From Asaia bogorensis (lineage in GTDB: Bacteria; Pseudomonadota; Alphaproteobacteria; Acetobacterales; Acetobacteraceae): a stretch of DNA of 64,000 nucleotides. The translations under genes and the position numbers were made by a program. The notes beneath the pieces were generated by a model. That model was not told the DNA's origin. It made no database searches and saw only the letters and a program-made list of their open reading frames with translations. Numbering within the stretch: the stretch's first letter is position 1; the number at the start of each line of letters is the position of its first letter. Below, one piece after another: positions 42,072 through 51,243 of the stretch. The DNA is taken from the NCBI RefSeq assembly GCF_900465345.1, contig NZ_UEGO01000010.1, positions 186,001 through 250,000 on the forward strand, read 5' to 3'.

Positions 42072-45000
42072 CCTTGGGTCTGATCCTGATGGTGCCGGCG
42101 GAAAAGCATGGAGATGGAATGGAAAAACCGTGAAATCCTGCGTCCCATCGCATCGAGCGTCAGGAAAACCGCAGGCGTGCTGTAAAGGGTGAGGGCCTGA
42201 CTGACGACCAGACCGCCGAGAATGGAAATACCCAGAGGGCGGCGCAATTCCGCACCATAGCCATTGGCAATGATCAACGGAACTGCACCCAGCGCTGCGG
42301 CGAGCGAGGTCATGATGATGGGGCGAAAGCGCAGGGCGCTGGCCTGACGAATGGCTTCTTCGGGGGTGGCGCCGTCGCGCTGGGCCTGCATGGCGAAATC
42401 GATCAGCATGATGGCGTTCTTCTTGACGATGCCAATCAGCAGGATCACGCCGATCATGGCGATCAGCGAGAACTCCTCGCCGAAGATCTGGAGCGCCAGA
42501 ATGGCCCCGACCCCGGCGGAAGGCAGCGTGGAGAGAATGGTAAGCGGGTGTACGAGGCTCTCATAGAGCACGCCCAGCACGATATAGACCGCGGCCAGGG
42601 CCGCGAGGATGAGCAGGGGCTCGTCATTGACCGATTTCTGGAACAGGGCGGCATTACCGGCAAAGCCACCCTGAATGTCTGAGGGCACATGCAGCTTGAT
42701 CAGTGCAGCATTGATGGCCGTCACCGCATCACCCAGCGACACGCCCTGCTTGAGGTTGAACGAAATGGTGGTAGCCACCGATTGTCCCTGATGGTTCACG
42801 CTCAGGGCCGTGGTGCCCGGAATGATATGCGAGGTCAGGCTGAGCGGCACCATAGTCTCTGCGCTGGTCGCAACTGCCGAGCCCGAAGAGGCATTGCTAC
42901 CGCCGGCCAGACTGTTGGCCATCTGGTTCTGGTAGTTGGAATCGGCGGTCGAGACGCTGCTTGAGGCCGTGCTGGTCGTGACAACGCGGATGCGGTTCGA
43001 TGCGACGCTGCCGGAGGCCGTACCGCCCGAGGTGCTTATCCAGACCTGCTGTAGCGTGTTGGGGTCCTGCCAGAAGCGTGGCGCTGCCTCCATGATCACA
43101 CGATACTGGTTGATCGGCTTGTAGATGACCGAGGCAGCACGCTGGCCATAGGCATCGAACAGAATGTTCGAGACGAGTTGTGGGGTGATCTGGAAACGCG
43201 ACGACAGGTCGCGGTTGATCTTCACATCCAGCGCCGAGCCGCCTTCGCTCAGATCGGAGGAGACATCCATAAGCCCCGGGATTTTCTGGAAAGCTTCCAC
43301 CACCTTGGGGGTGAGGGTGAAAAGCTCATCGGCATCGGGGCCCTGCAGGGCATACTGGTAGGAGGCATTGCCGCCACGGGCACCCGCCCTTACGGCACCG
43401 GGTGCCATGAAGAAAATCTCGGCGCCCACCATATGGCTGAACTTGCGGCCCAGGCGTTCGATGGTCTGGGTGACCGTATCGTTGCGAGCGGATTTATCCT
43501 TGAGCGAGGCAAAGAGATTGGCCTGATTGGCCTGACGACCGCCCAGAAAACCGACGATGGCGGCAACATCGCGATCTTTCGAGACGGTCCTGGCTACCTC
43601 ATAGGTCTTGCCGCTCATCTGGCTGAATGACGATGATTGATCGCCGATGATATGGCCCATCATCATGCCGGTATCTTCATCCGGGAAGAAGCCCTTGGGC
43701 ATCTTCACGAAAAGCGCACCTGCGATGAACAGGGTGGCTGGCAGGGTCAGAAGCATCAGCCAGCGATGGCGCAGGGACCAGTCGAGCGAGGCGACATAGC
43801 CATCGGTAACACGGGTGATCTGCCTATCGAGGAAGATGGCGATGCGTGCGCGTTGATGCCCTTCTTTTGCAGGGCGCAGCAGCAGGGCGCAGATCATGGG
43901 GGTGAGTGACAGCGACAGGATCATCGAGATCACAAGGGTGATCGAGATGGTCATGGCGAATTCGTGGAACAGTCGCCCGGCAATCCCACCCAGAAGGATG
44001 ATCGGCACAAACACCGCAATAAGCGAGAGGGTGATGGAGACGACCGTAAAGGCCACTTCACCCGCGCCGATCAGCGCCGCCTTGAGTGGCGAGAGACCCT
44101 GCTCCAGATAACGCGTGATGTTCTCGAGCACCACGATGGCATCATCAACCACAAAGCCGGTGGAGATGGTGAGCGCCATGAGTGACATGTTGTCGAGCTG
44201 GTAGCCCAGCAGTTTCATGACAGCGAAGGTCGCGATGATGGAGGTGGGCACTACAATCGCCGGGACCAGAATGGCCGGGGCCGATTGCAGGAACACCAGC
44301 ACGACCAGCACCACCAGCACGACGGCAAGGATGAGCGTCAGCTTGGTGTCATCCAGCGCGGCGCGAATGGTTTTGGAGCGATCAACGGCAATATGCAGGT
44401 CGATATCGGGGGGTAGGGCCGCCCGGATGAGAGGCAGGCGCGCCTTGATCTCGTCGGTGGTCTTGACCACGTTCGCCCCTGCCTGCGCAAAGACCAGCCC
44501 CACCACGGCACGCTGTCCGTTATAGACGCCGAGCGTACGCAGGTTTTCCACGCTGTCATTGACCTCGGCCACACTCGACAGGCGAACTGGGCGGGCATTG
44601 CGATAGGCGATGATCAGGTCGCGATAGGCTTGGGCCTTCTCAGCCTGGTCGTTGGTGTCCAGCGTAAAGCGATAGCCGCCCTGATCGATGAAGCCTTTGG
44701 GCGTATGGGCATTGGCCGAGGCCAGCGATGCACGCACATCCTCGAAGCTGATTCCGAATTTGTAGAGCAGGAGCGGATTGACCTCGACACGCACGGCAGG
44801 GAGGGCACCGCCACCGACTTCCACCTCGCCGACACCCTGAACCTGACTGAGCTGCTGCTGCAGAACGTTCGTGGCCTGATCGTACAGCATGGCCGGGGTC
44901 TTGGTGGGGGAGGTGAGCGCCATCACGAGGATGGGCGCGCCGTTCGGATTGGCCTTCTGATAGCTGGGGTTGGTGCGCAGCGTGGTGGGCAGGTCGGCAC

Positions 45001-45346
45001 GGGCGGCCTGCAAGGCCGCTTCGACATCGCGCGCGGCGCCGTTGATGTCGCGTGACAGATCGAACTGCAGGATGATCCGGGCCTGATTGACCATGGATTG
45101 CGAGGTCATCTCGCTCAGCCCTGCGATTGCACCCAGATGACGCTCGAGCGGCGCTGCGATCGTGCTCGCAATCTCGGTAGGCGAGCCACCCGATTGCTGC
45201 GCCTGCACCATGATGACCGGCATGTCCACATTGGGCAGATCGGCCACGGGAAGCATGGTGTAGGCCAGCATTCCGGCAATGAGCATGGCGGCCGTCAGGA
45301 GCGAGGTCGCAACGGGCCGCAGAATGAAGGGGCGGGTGATATTCAC
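42068..45346 (-). CDS. RND efflux permease, MdtC-like
   Basis: This 1092-residue permease begins MNITRPFILRPVATSLL, typical of MdtC/MuxC. The relay aspartates are in TGFVVDDAIVVLENI (about residue 400). It is longer than E. coli MdtC (1025) largely because of a Ser/Gly/Ala/Thr-rich insert at about 765-835, in the second periplasmic domain. With the MdtB-like protein it should form the mixed trimer known for MdtBC. It overlaps both neighbours by 4 bases. Confidence 0.9.
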   Translation of the reverse strand: MNITRPFILRPVATSLLTAAMLIAGMLAYTMLPVADLPNVDMPVIMVQAQQSGGSPTEIASTIAAPLERHLGAIAGLSEMTSQSMVNQARIILQFDLSRDINGAARDVEAALQAARADLPTTLRTNPSYQKANPNGAPILVMALTSPTKTPAMLYDQATNVLQQQLSQVQGVGEVEVGGGALPAVRVEVNPLLLYKFGISFEDVRASLASANAHTPKGFIDQGGYRFTLDTNDQAEKAQAYRDLIIAYRNARPVRLSSVAEVNDSVENLRTLGVYNGQRAVVGLVFAQAGANVVKTTDEIKARLPLIRAALPPDIDLHIAVDRSKTIRAALDDTKLTLILAVVLVVLVVLVFLQSAPAILVPAIVVPTSIIATFAVMKLLGYQLDNMSLMALTISTGFVVDDAIVVLENITRYLEQGLSPLKAALIGAGEVAFTVVSITLSLIAVFVPIILLGGIAGRLFHEFAMTISITLVISMILSLSLTPMICALLLRPAKEGHQRARIAIFLDRQITRVTDGYVASLDWSLRHRWLMLLTLPATLFIAGALFVKMPKGFFPDEDTGMMMGHIIGDQSSSFSQMSGKTYEVARTVSKDRDVAAIVGFLGGRQANQANLFASLKDKSARNDTVTQTIERLGRKFSHMVGAEIFFMAPGAVRAGARGGNASYQYALQGPDADELFTLTPKVVEAFQKIPGLMDVSSDLSEGGSALDVKINRDLSSRFQITPQLVSNILFDAYGQRAASVIYKPINQYRVIMEAAPRFWQDPNTLQQVWISTSGGTASGSVASNRIRVVTTSTASSSVSTADSNYQNQMANSLAGGSNASSGSAVATSAETMVPLSLTSHIIPGTTALSVNHQGQSVATTISFNLKQGVSLGDAVTAINAALIKLHVPSDIQGGFAGNAALFQKSVNDEPLLILAALAAVYIVLGVLYESLVHPLTILSTLPSAGVGAILALQIFGEEFSLIAMIGVILLIGIVKKNAIMLIDFAMQAQRDGATPEEAIRQASALRFRPIIMTSLAAALGAVPLIIANGYGAELRRPLGISILGGLVVSQALTLYSTPAVFLTLDAMGRRISRFFHSISMLFRRHHQDQTQG

Positions 45347-48300
45347 TCGCCACCCTGTTCCGCAAGGCGCTCAGACATGGAGCGGAGCCCGAAACGACGA
45401 CGCGTTGCGGCGGCGATGCGATCCATCATCAGATAGATGACCGGTGTGGTGAAGAGGGTAAGAAGCTGCGACAGCAGCAACCCGCCCACAATCGACACAC
45501 CGAGCGGGCGACGCAGCTCGGACCCTACGCCATGGCCGAGCATCAGTGGCAGGGCACCGAAGAAGGCGGCCAGCGTGGTCATCAGGATCGGGCGAAAGCG
45601 CAGCAGCGCTGCACGACGGATGGCGTCGAAAGGCGCCAGCCCATCCAGTCGCTCGGCCTCGAGCGCGAAGTCGATCATCATGATGGCGTTTTTCTTCACG
45701 ATGCCGATCAGCAGCACGATGCCGATGATCCCCATAACATCCAGATCCATGCCGCAAAGCGAGAGCGCCAGCAGCGCGCCGATGGCGGCAGAGGGCAGGG
45801 TGGAGAGGATGGTGATCGGATGGATGAAGCTCTCATAGAGCACGCCCAGCACGATATAGACCGCTACAAGCGCCGCAATCACCAGATAAAGCTCATTGCT
45901 CAGCGAGGAGCGGAACGCCGCCGCCGTGCCCTGGAACGCCGTCTGGAAAGCCGGAGGCAGACCGATGCTCGACGCTGCGTGGTCGATGGCATTCGTTGCT
46001 GCACCCAGCGAATAGCCCTCGGCCACGTTGAAAGACACTGTGGTTGCCGGGAACTGTCCGAAATGGGTGATCAGCAGCGGGGCGAGGCCCTTTGTGATGG
46101 TGGTTACCTGATGCAGCGGCACCAGACCTGAGGTGGGCAGACGGGTCGGGCCGGACGAGCTCTGGCCAGCCTCGCTGGAGATGCCAGGCAGGTAAAGCTG
46201 GCCGAGGCTGGCCAGGTCATGCTGAAAACGCGGCTCTGTTTCGAGGATCACGCGATACTGGTTGGACTGGGTATAGATGGTCGAGATCTGGCGCTGGCCA
46301 TAGCTGTCATAAAGAAGGTTATCGATGGTCTGCGGCGTGATGGAATAGCGCGCGCCATTGGTACGATCGAGGTCGACATGCGCAACCAGCCCCTCGGCCT
46401 GCAGGTCGGAGGTGACATCGGCCAGAGCGGGTTCCTGCTGCAAGGCCGTAAGCAGCTTGGGCACCCAAGTCTTGAAGGTATCGTAATCCGGGTTCTCGAG
46501 CAGAAACTGATACTGCGTGGCGGACACCGTGGAATCCAGAGACAGATCCTGCACGGGCTGGAGGAACAGCCGCGCACCGGGTGTCGAGCTTCCCCGCTCG
46601 GCCAGACGCTTGAGGATGGCAGAAAGCCCGCTGCTGCGCTGGTCCAGCGGCTTGAGGTTGATCAGCATACGCCCGACATTGAGCGTCATGTTCTGCCCGT
46701 CGATACCGACGAAGCTCGACACGCTGGCAACGTCAGGATCTTCAAGCACGGCGGCGATAACCGCCTCCTGATGCTTCTTCATGCTGTCGAATGAGATGGC
46801 CTGCGCCATCTGGGTAATACCCTGCACCACGCCTGTGTCCTGACGGGGGAAGAACCCTTTGGGGATAATCACGGCAAGAAACACGGTCAGCACGAAGGTG
46901 CCCAGCGCCACGAGCAGGGTCGCTGTCTGGTGACGCAGCACGAAATCGAGCCAGCGCGCATAGGTGGCGATCAGGCGCTCGATGGCATTGCCAACCCGTG
47001 CGGCGACGCGCTGGAAGCGGGTGGTGGCATGCTCGTCATGGGCGCGCTCGCTCAGCAAACGGGCGCACATCATGGGCACGAGCGTGATGGAAACGATGGC
47101 CGAGATCACGATGGTGATCGCCAGCGTCATGGCAAACTCATGGAACAGGCGACCGACCACATCGCTCATGAAAAGCAGCGGGATTAGCACCGCAATCAGC
47201 GAGACCGTCAGCGAGATGATGGTAAACCCGATCTCCTGCGAGCCCTTGACGGCTGCGGTATAGCGGTCCTCACCCATCTCGATGTAGCGCGCGATGTTCT
47301 CGATCACCACGATGGCGTCATCCACCACGAAGCCCGTCGCAATGGTCAGAGCCATAAGTGAGAGATTATCGAGCGAGAAATCGAGCAGATACATTACCGC
47401 CAGCGTGCCGATAAGCGAGAGCGGTACGCTCAGGCTTGGAATGATGGTGGCGGGCACGTTGAACAGAAACACGAAGATCACGGCCACCACGAGCAGCATG
47501 GCCATGCCGAGCTCGAATTCCACATCTGCCACCGAGGCGCGAATGGTGGTGGTGCGGTCGGTGAGCGGTGTGATCTCGATACCGGGCGGCAGGGTCTTGC
47601 GCAGCTGCGGGAGGACCGCCAGCACGTTGTCGACCACTGAAATCACATTGGCACCGGGCTGGCGCTGTACGTTCAGGATCAGCGCCGGTGTCTTGTCTGA
47701 CCAGGCGGCAAGCTGGTCGTTTTCGGGCCCCTGCACCACGGTGCCCACATCGCGCAGGCGGATCGGGCCGTTATCCTGATAGGCGATGATCTGGTTCATC
47801 AACTGGTCGACAGAGGAAATCTGTCCGTCGATGCGCAGCGTGGTCGAGCGGTGCGGCCCGTCAAACGTACCGGTTGGTGAGTTGATGTTGACCGTGCCGA
47901 TGGTGGTGCGCACCGTGTCGATGGCGATGCCATAGGAGGTCAGCTTGGGGATGTTGATCCGAACACGTATGGCCTTGCGATTACCACCCGAGAGCGTGAC
48001 AAGACCCACACCCGAAATCTGGCTGACACGCTGCTGAAGTCGCGTGTTCACATAATCCTGCACCTCGGTCAGGGGCATGGTGCGCGAGGTGATGCCCAGC
48101 GTGAGGACGGGGGTGTCAGCCGGGTTGACCTTGGCATAGATCGGCGGGGCCGGAAGGTCGGTCGGCAGAAGCGAGTTGGACTGGTTGATGGCCGCCTGCA
48201 CTTCCTGCTCGGCAATATCCATCGACATGTCGAGCCCGAAGCGCAGCGTAATGACCGAAGCGCCGCCCGATGACTGCGAGGTCATCTGGTCGAGGCCGGG

Positions 48301-48522
48301 CATCTGTCCGAGCTGCGTTTCGAGCGGGGCCGTGACCGATGTCGCCATCACATCCGGACCCGCGCCCGGATAGAAGGTCGAGACCGTGATGGTCGGATAT
48401 TCCACCTGGGGCAGGGCCGAGATCGGCAGGAAGTGATAGCCGAGCAGGCCGGTCAGCATGATCGCCAGCATCAGGAGCGATGTGGCGACCGGGCGATCGA
48501 TGAAGAGACGAGAAGGATTCAT
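45343..48522 (-). CDS. RND efflux permease, MdtB-like
   Basis: This 1059-residue permease begins MNPSRLFIDRPVATSLL and has the RND layout: single helix, porter domain, helices, second porter domain, helices. The relay aspartates are in TGFVVDDAIVVIENI (about residue 400). Paired with the MdtC-like gene downstream and an adaptor upstream, it matches MdtB/MuxB, where one subunit moves protons and the other binds substrate. E. coli MdtABC exports novobiocin and bile salts; the substrate here is unknown. It lies 8 bases after the adaptor gene. Confidence 0.9.
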   Translation of the reverse strand: MNPSRLFIDRPVATSLLMLAIMLTGLLGYHFLPISALPQVEYPTITVSTFYPGAGPDVMATSVTAPLETQLGQMPGLDQMTSQSSGGASVITLRFGLDMSMDIAEQEVQAAINQSNSLLPTDLPAPPIYAKVNPADTPVLTLGITSRTMPLTEVQDYVNTRLQQRVSQISGVGLVTLSGGNRKAIRVRINIPKLTSYGIAIDTVRTTIGTVNINSPTGTFDGPHRSTTLRIDGQISSVDQLMNQIIAYQDNGPIRLRDVGTVVQGPENDQLAAWSDKTPALILNVQRQPGANVISVVDNVLAVLPQLRKTLPPGIEITPLTDRTTTIRASVADVEFELGMAMLLVVAVIFVFLFNVPATIIPSLSVPLSLIGTLAVMYLLDFSLDNLSLMALTIATGFVVDDAIVVIENIARYIEMGEDRYTAAVKGSQEIGFTIISLTVSLIAVLIPLLFMSDVVGRLFHEFAMTLAITIVISAIVSITLVPMMCARLLSERAHDEHATTRFQRVAARVGNAIERLIATYARWLDFVLRHQTATLLVALGTFVLTVFLAVIIPKGFFPRQDTGVVQGITQMAQAISFDSMKKHQEAVIAAVLEDPDVASVSSFVGIDGQNMTLNVGRMLINLKPLDQRSSGLSAILKRLAERGSSTPGARLFLQPVQDLSLDSTVSATQYQFLLENPDYDTFKTWVPKLLTALQQEPALADVTSDLQAEGLVAHVDLDRTNGARYSITPQTIDNLLYDSYGQRQISTIYTQSNQYRVILETEPRFQHDLASLGQLYLPGISSEAGQSSSGPTRLPTSGLVPLHQVTTITKGLAPLLITHFGQFPATTVSFNVAEGYSLGAATNAIDHAASSIGLPPAFQTAFQGTAAAFRSSLSNELYLVIAALVAVYIVLGVLYESFIHPITILSTLPSAAIGALLALSLCGMDLDVMGIIGIVLLIGIVKKNAIMMIDFALEAERLDGLAPFDAIRRAALLRFRPILMTTLAAFFGALPLMLGHGVGSELRRPLGVSIVGGLLLSQLLTLFTTPVIYLMMDRIAAATRRRFGLRSMSERLAEQGGE

Positions 48523-48530
48523 GGGCGGGC

Positions 48531-49844
48531 TTACTGCGCGGGCTTGGCGGCAGGAGGGGGAGTGGCGCTGGTGTCGCCCTTGTTCCCGTTATCCGACGCA
48601 TTGGCATTGTCAGCAGGGATGCTCACCTTGGCGCCGGGGCGCAGATGATTGGTGCCATCGGTCACCACGCGCTCGCCCAGCTTGAGCCCGGTCTTGATGA
48701 CCGTCACGTCATTGCTGGCAATGCCGGTCGTGACGTTGCGGACCTCAACCGTGTTGTCGTCTTTCACAACATAGACGAACTGGCCGTCCGGGCCAGTCTG
48801 GAGCGCGTTGGACGAGAGCAGGATGACGTTATGCAGCGTGTCAACCAGCAGACGGGCATTGACGAACTGGTTCGGAAACAGGTGCTCGTCTTCATTGCTG
48901 AAGATGGCGCGCATACGCACCGTGCCTGTGGCCGTATCGATCTGGCTGTCCAGCGCCTTGACGGTGCCGGAGGCGATCTTGTTCAGGTTCGCGCTATCCC
49001 ACGCATCGACAGGAAGCTGGCCCACAGCGCGCAGCCTGTCCATGACCTGCGGCAACTGATCCTGCGGCAGGGTGAAGATCACGGAGATCGGCTGCATCTG
49101 CGTGAGGATGGTCAGACCGCCTGACTGTCCCGCCGTGAAGTAATTGCCCATATCGACAGCGCGGATGCCAACACGACCATCAACAGGCGCAATGATGTGA
49201 CAGTAATAGAGGTTCAGGCGGGCATTATCGACATTGGCCTGGTCGAGCTTGACGGTGCCCTCAAGCTGCTGGACCTTGTACTGCGCATCGATGGCCGTCA
49301 TGGCGGCAATCGAGTTCTGCTTGATCAGCTTGTCGTAACGCCCGGCATTGATGCGGGCATCGGCCAGCTGGGCCTGATCCTGCTTCAATGTGCCAAGCTG
49401 CTGTTCCAGCGCTACCTGATAGGGGCGCGGATCGATCAGCACCAGCTCGTCACCAGCCTTGACGTGTTGCCCTTCCTTGAAGGCCACATTCATGATGTAG
49501 CCGCTTACGCGGGCCTGCACGGTCACGTTGGTGATCGGCACGACGGTACCGAGCTCCGTCAGGACCTCGGGCATGTCACCCGTCTTGACCACAGCCACGG
49601 CGACAGGTGTTGCCTCGCTGCTGCCCTGCGCGGTGGCACCGGTGCGATGGCCACCGCGACCGGCATGATGCGTGCGTGAATGAGGGCGCAGGAAGGCGAC
49701 GGCAAGAAGCAGGACAATCAGACCGCCGATAATGAAAAGCAGGCGCCGCTTGCGCCGGGGTCTTGCCGGCGCGGGCGAGGCGGAAGGGTGGGGCGCAGCA
49801 TGGCGCGCAGGCTGGGTCCGGTCAGGGCCCGTCTGATCAGTCAT
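48531..49844 (-). CDS. RND efflux adaptor, MdtA-like membrane fusion protein
   Basis: This 437-residue adaptor has a Pro/Ala/Arg-rich cytoplasmic N-terminus, one membrane helix (LLFIIGGLIVLLLAVAFL), the lipoyl half motifs (VSGYIMNVAFKEGQHVKAGD and IIAPVDGRVGIRAVDMGNY), a helical hairpin and beta-barrel domain, and a low-complexity Asn/Asp/Pro tail. I chose the ATG at 49844 behind GAGAAG over an in-frame GTG at 49883. It heads the four-gene operon running to 40533. Confidence 0.9.
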   Translation of the reverse strand: MTDQTGPDRTQPARHAAPHPSASPAPARPRRKRRLLFIIGGLIVLLLAVAFLRPHSRTHHAGRGGHRTGATAQGSSEATPVAVAVVKTGDMPEVLTELGTVVPITNVTVQARVSGYIMNVAFKEGQHVKAGDELVLIDPRPYQVALEQQLGTLKQDQAQLADARINAGRYDKLIKQNSIAAMTAIDAQYKVQQLEGTVKLDQANVDNARLNLYYCHIIAPVDGRVGIRAVDMGNYFTAGQSGGLTILTQMQPISVIFTLPQDQLPQVMDRLRAVGQLPVDAWDSANLNKIASGTVKALDSQIDTATGTVRMRAIFSNEDEHLFPNQFVNARLLVDTLHNVILLSSNALQTGPDGQFVYVVKDDNTVEVRNVTTGIASNDVTVIKTGLKLGERVVTDGTNHLRPGAKVSIPADNANASDNGNKGDTSATPPPAAKPAQ

Positions 49845-49928
49845 CTCTTCTCGTCTTCCATCACCCAAACCAAAGGCGGACACATGCGCCTACTGGTGTT
49901 TGAGACATACGTTATTTGAGGCCGCCGT

Positions 49929-49957
49929 AACATGACGTCAGCTAAATTCTAGTTCAA
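49929..49957 (-). promoter_or_regulatory. Candidate promoter and operator of the MdtABC-like operon
   Basis: Read on the minus strand: TTGAAC (49957-49952), a 17-base spacer and CATGTT (49934-49929). A perfect palindrome TGACGTCA (49933-49940) overlaps the -10 edge and would suit a repressor. The 263-base gap to the CsbD gene has no coding sequence. Confidence 0.4.
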
Positions 49958-50029
49958 ACACGAAACAATTCACAATATCCCACGTTACATGCGGTCGCTC
50001 GGGAAGACGGAATTTGGCGAAGATGTCGA

Positions 50030-50055
50030 GGAAACCGTTTTGCTCATGCGCCGTT
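50030..50055 (+). promoter_or_regulatory. Possible EcfG-type stress promoter of the csbD-like gene
   Basis: GGAAAC (50030-50035), a 16-base spacer and CGTT (50052-50055) resemble the GGAAC-N16/17-CGTT consensus of the alphaproteobacterial general stress sigma factor, with one extra A. CsbD-like genes are frequent members of that regulon. No ecfG, phyR or nepR gene is in the window. Confidence 0.35.
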
Positions 50056-50107
50056 CGTCCTAACGTCACGGATGTTTAGAGCACCGTTAAGTGAAAGGAT
50101 TATGACA

Positions 50108-50401
50108 ATGGCCGATGCAGTAGAAAAAAAGGGCGAAGGTCTGCTTGATGAAGCCAAGGGCCGTCTGAAGGACGCTGCCGGCGGTCTGACAGGCGATGCC
50201 AAGCTTCAGGCTGAAGGCAAGATCGATCAGCTTTCCGGCATGGCCCAGCAGGAATTCGCAGATCTTTACGACGATGCCGAGACCACTCTGGAAAAGGCGA
50301 CTGCCTTCGTGCAGGACCGCCCGCTTATCTCACTCAGCGTCGCCATTCTGGTCGGCACCATTCTGGGCGCGATTTTCTTCGGACGCTCCAAGAAGAAGTA
50401 A
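50108..50401 (+). CDS. CsbD-like stress protein with C-terminal membrane anchor
   Basis: This 97-residue protein has a CsbD-type N-terminal half (KGEGLLDEAKGRLKDAAGG, then LQAEGKIDQLSGMAQ) and a C-terminal half like ElaB/YqjD: an acidic helix, QDRPLISLSVAILVGTILGAIFFG as a membrane segment, and a basic end RSKKK. The function of CsbD proteins is unknown; they are stress-induced. The ATG at 50108 has AAAGGA 8 bases upstream; the ATG at 50102 is too close to it. It is monocistronic, with its own terminator. Confidence 0.85.
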   Translation: MADAVEKKGEGLLDEAKGRLKDAAGGLTGDAKLQAEGKIDQLSGMAQQEFADLYDDAETTLEKATAFVQDRPLISLSVAILVGTILGAIFFGRSKKK

Positions 50402-50427
50402 GGCTTCAGGGTTCGGCCTGATGGGGG

Positions 50428-50464
50428 AAGGGAGATCGCAGCGATGTGGTCTCCCTTTTGTCAT
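50428..50464 (+). terminator. Intrinsic terminator after the csbD-like gene
   Basis: AAGGGAGA (50428-50435) pairs with TCTCCCTT (50450-50457), with ATC/GAT pairing possible inside, followed by TTGTCATTTT. It isolates the stress gene from rnhB-ccrM. Confidence 0.75.
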
Positions 50465-50479
50465 TTTGCGGGCAAAAAT

Positions 50480-50557
50480 GATTCGCTCACGCATTACAGG
50501 GGTTTACAGCGCGATTCGGGTGATTCAAAAGCGATTCGCAGGACTGTGCGACTCGGG
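50480..50557. promoter_or_regulatory. Cluster of five GANTC methylation sites upstream of rnhB-ccrM
   Basis: GANTC occurs at 50480, 50513, 50522, 50533 and 50550, five sites in 75 bases against an expectation of about 0.3. Three sit in the repeated context GCGAYTCG (50511, 50531, 50548). Directly upstream is a direct repeat TTACAG (50494 and 50504, 10 bases apart). GANTC is the target of CcrM, encoded by the second gene of the operon. Confidence 0.6.
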
Positions 50558-50601
50558 CAGTCTGTCTTGTTTCACGCTGCCAGGGATCATGTAACTGCAC
50601 C

Positions 50602-51243
50602 ATGCCGGACTACACTCTCGAACTTGCCAATGGGGCACCGGAGAAGAGGGTCGCTGGCCTGGACGAGGTGGGCCGTGGCCCGCTTGCTGGACCTGTCATC
50701 GCGGCAGCACTCATGTTTCTCGAGCCGCCCGATGCGGCGCTCTCTATGCTGATCGATGATTCAAAGAAGCTGAGCGCCCGTCGTCGCGAAGCAGCTTATG
50801 CGGCGCTGATCGATCAGCCTTCAGTCCGGATCGGGCTTGGCGCGGCATCGGTGGCTGAAATCGAGCAGATCAATATCGGCAAAGCCTGCCACCTTGCCAT
50901 GCAGCGCGCCCTGACGCATCTCGGTGCCGTTCCAGACCTCGCCCTTGTGGATGGCAATCGCCTGCCTGAGCTGGGCTGCCCTGCCATCGCTGTCATTGGC
51001 GGCGACCGCAAGAGCCTTTCCATTGCCGGGGCATCGATCATCGCCAAGGTCAAGCGGGATCGCCTCATGGCTCGCCTCTCGGAACGCCATAACGCTTATG
51101 GCTGGGAGAAAAATGCGGGCTATGGCACGGCTGTCCATATGGCCGGTCTGCGCGAAGCCGGTGTCACGCCGCATCACCGACGCGATTTTGCCCCTATACG
51201 TGCCCATATTGCGGGTGCCACCCATTCGGCCGGAGCCATCTAA
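50602..51243 (+). CDS. rnhB: Ribonuclease HII
   Basis: This 213-residue enzyme cuts RNA in RNA-DNA hybrids and single ribonucleotides in DNA. The acidic catalytic set is visible: D21 and E22 (GLDEVGRGPLAGP), D117 (LVDGNRLP) and D153 (ASIIAKVKRDRLM). Length is normal. The ATG at 50602 begins MPDYTLEL. Its stop shares a base with the ccrM start (TAATG), a neighbourhood common in alphaproteobacteria. Confidence 0.95.
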   Translation: MPDYTLELANGAPEKRVAGLDEVGRGPLAGPVIAAALMFLEPPDAALSMLIDDSKKLSARRREAAYAALIDQPSVRIGLGAASVAEIEQINIGKACHLAMQRALTHLGAVPDLALVDGNRLPELGCPAIAVIGGDRKSLSIAGASIIAKVKRDRLMARLSERHNAYGWEKNAGYGTAVHMAGLREAGVTPHHRRDFAPIRAHIAGATHSAGAI

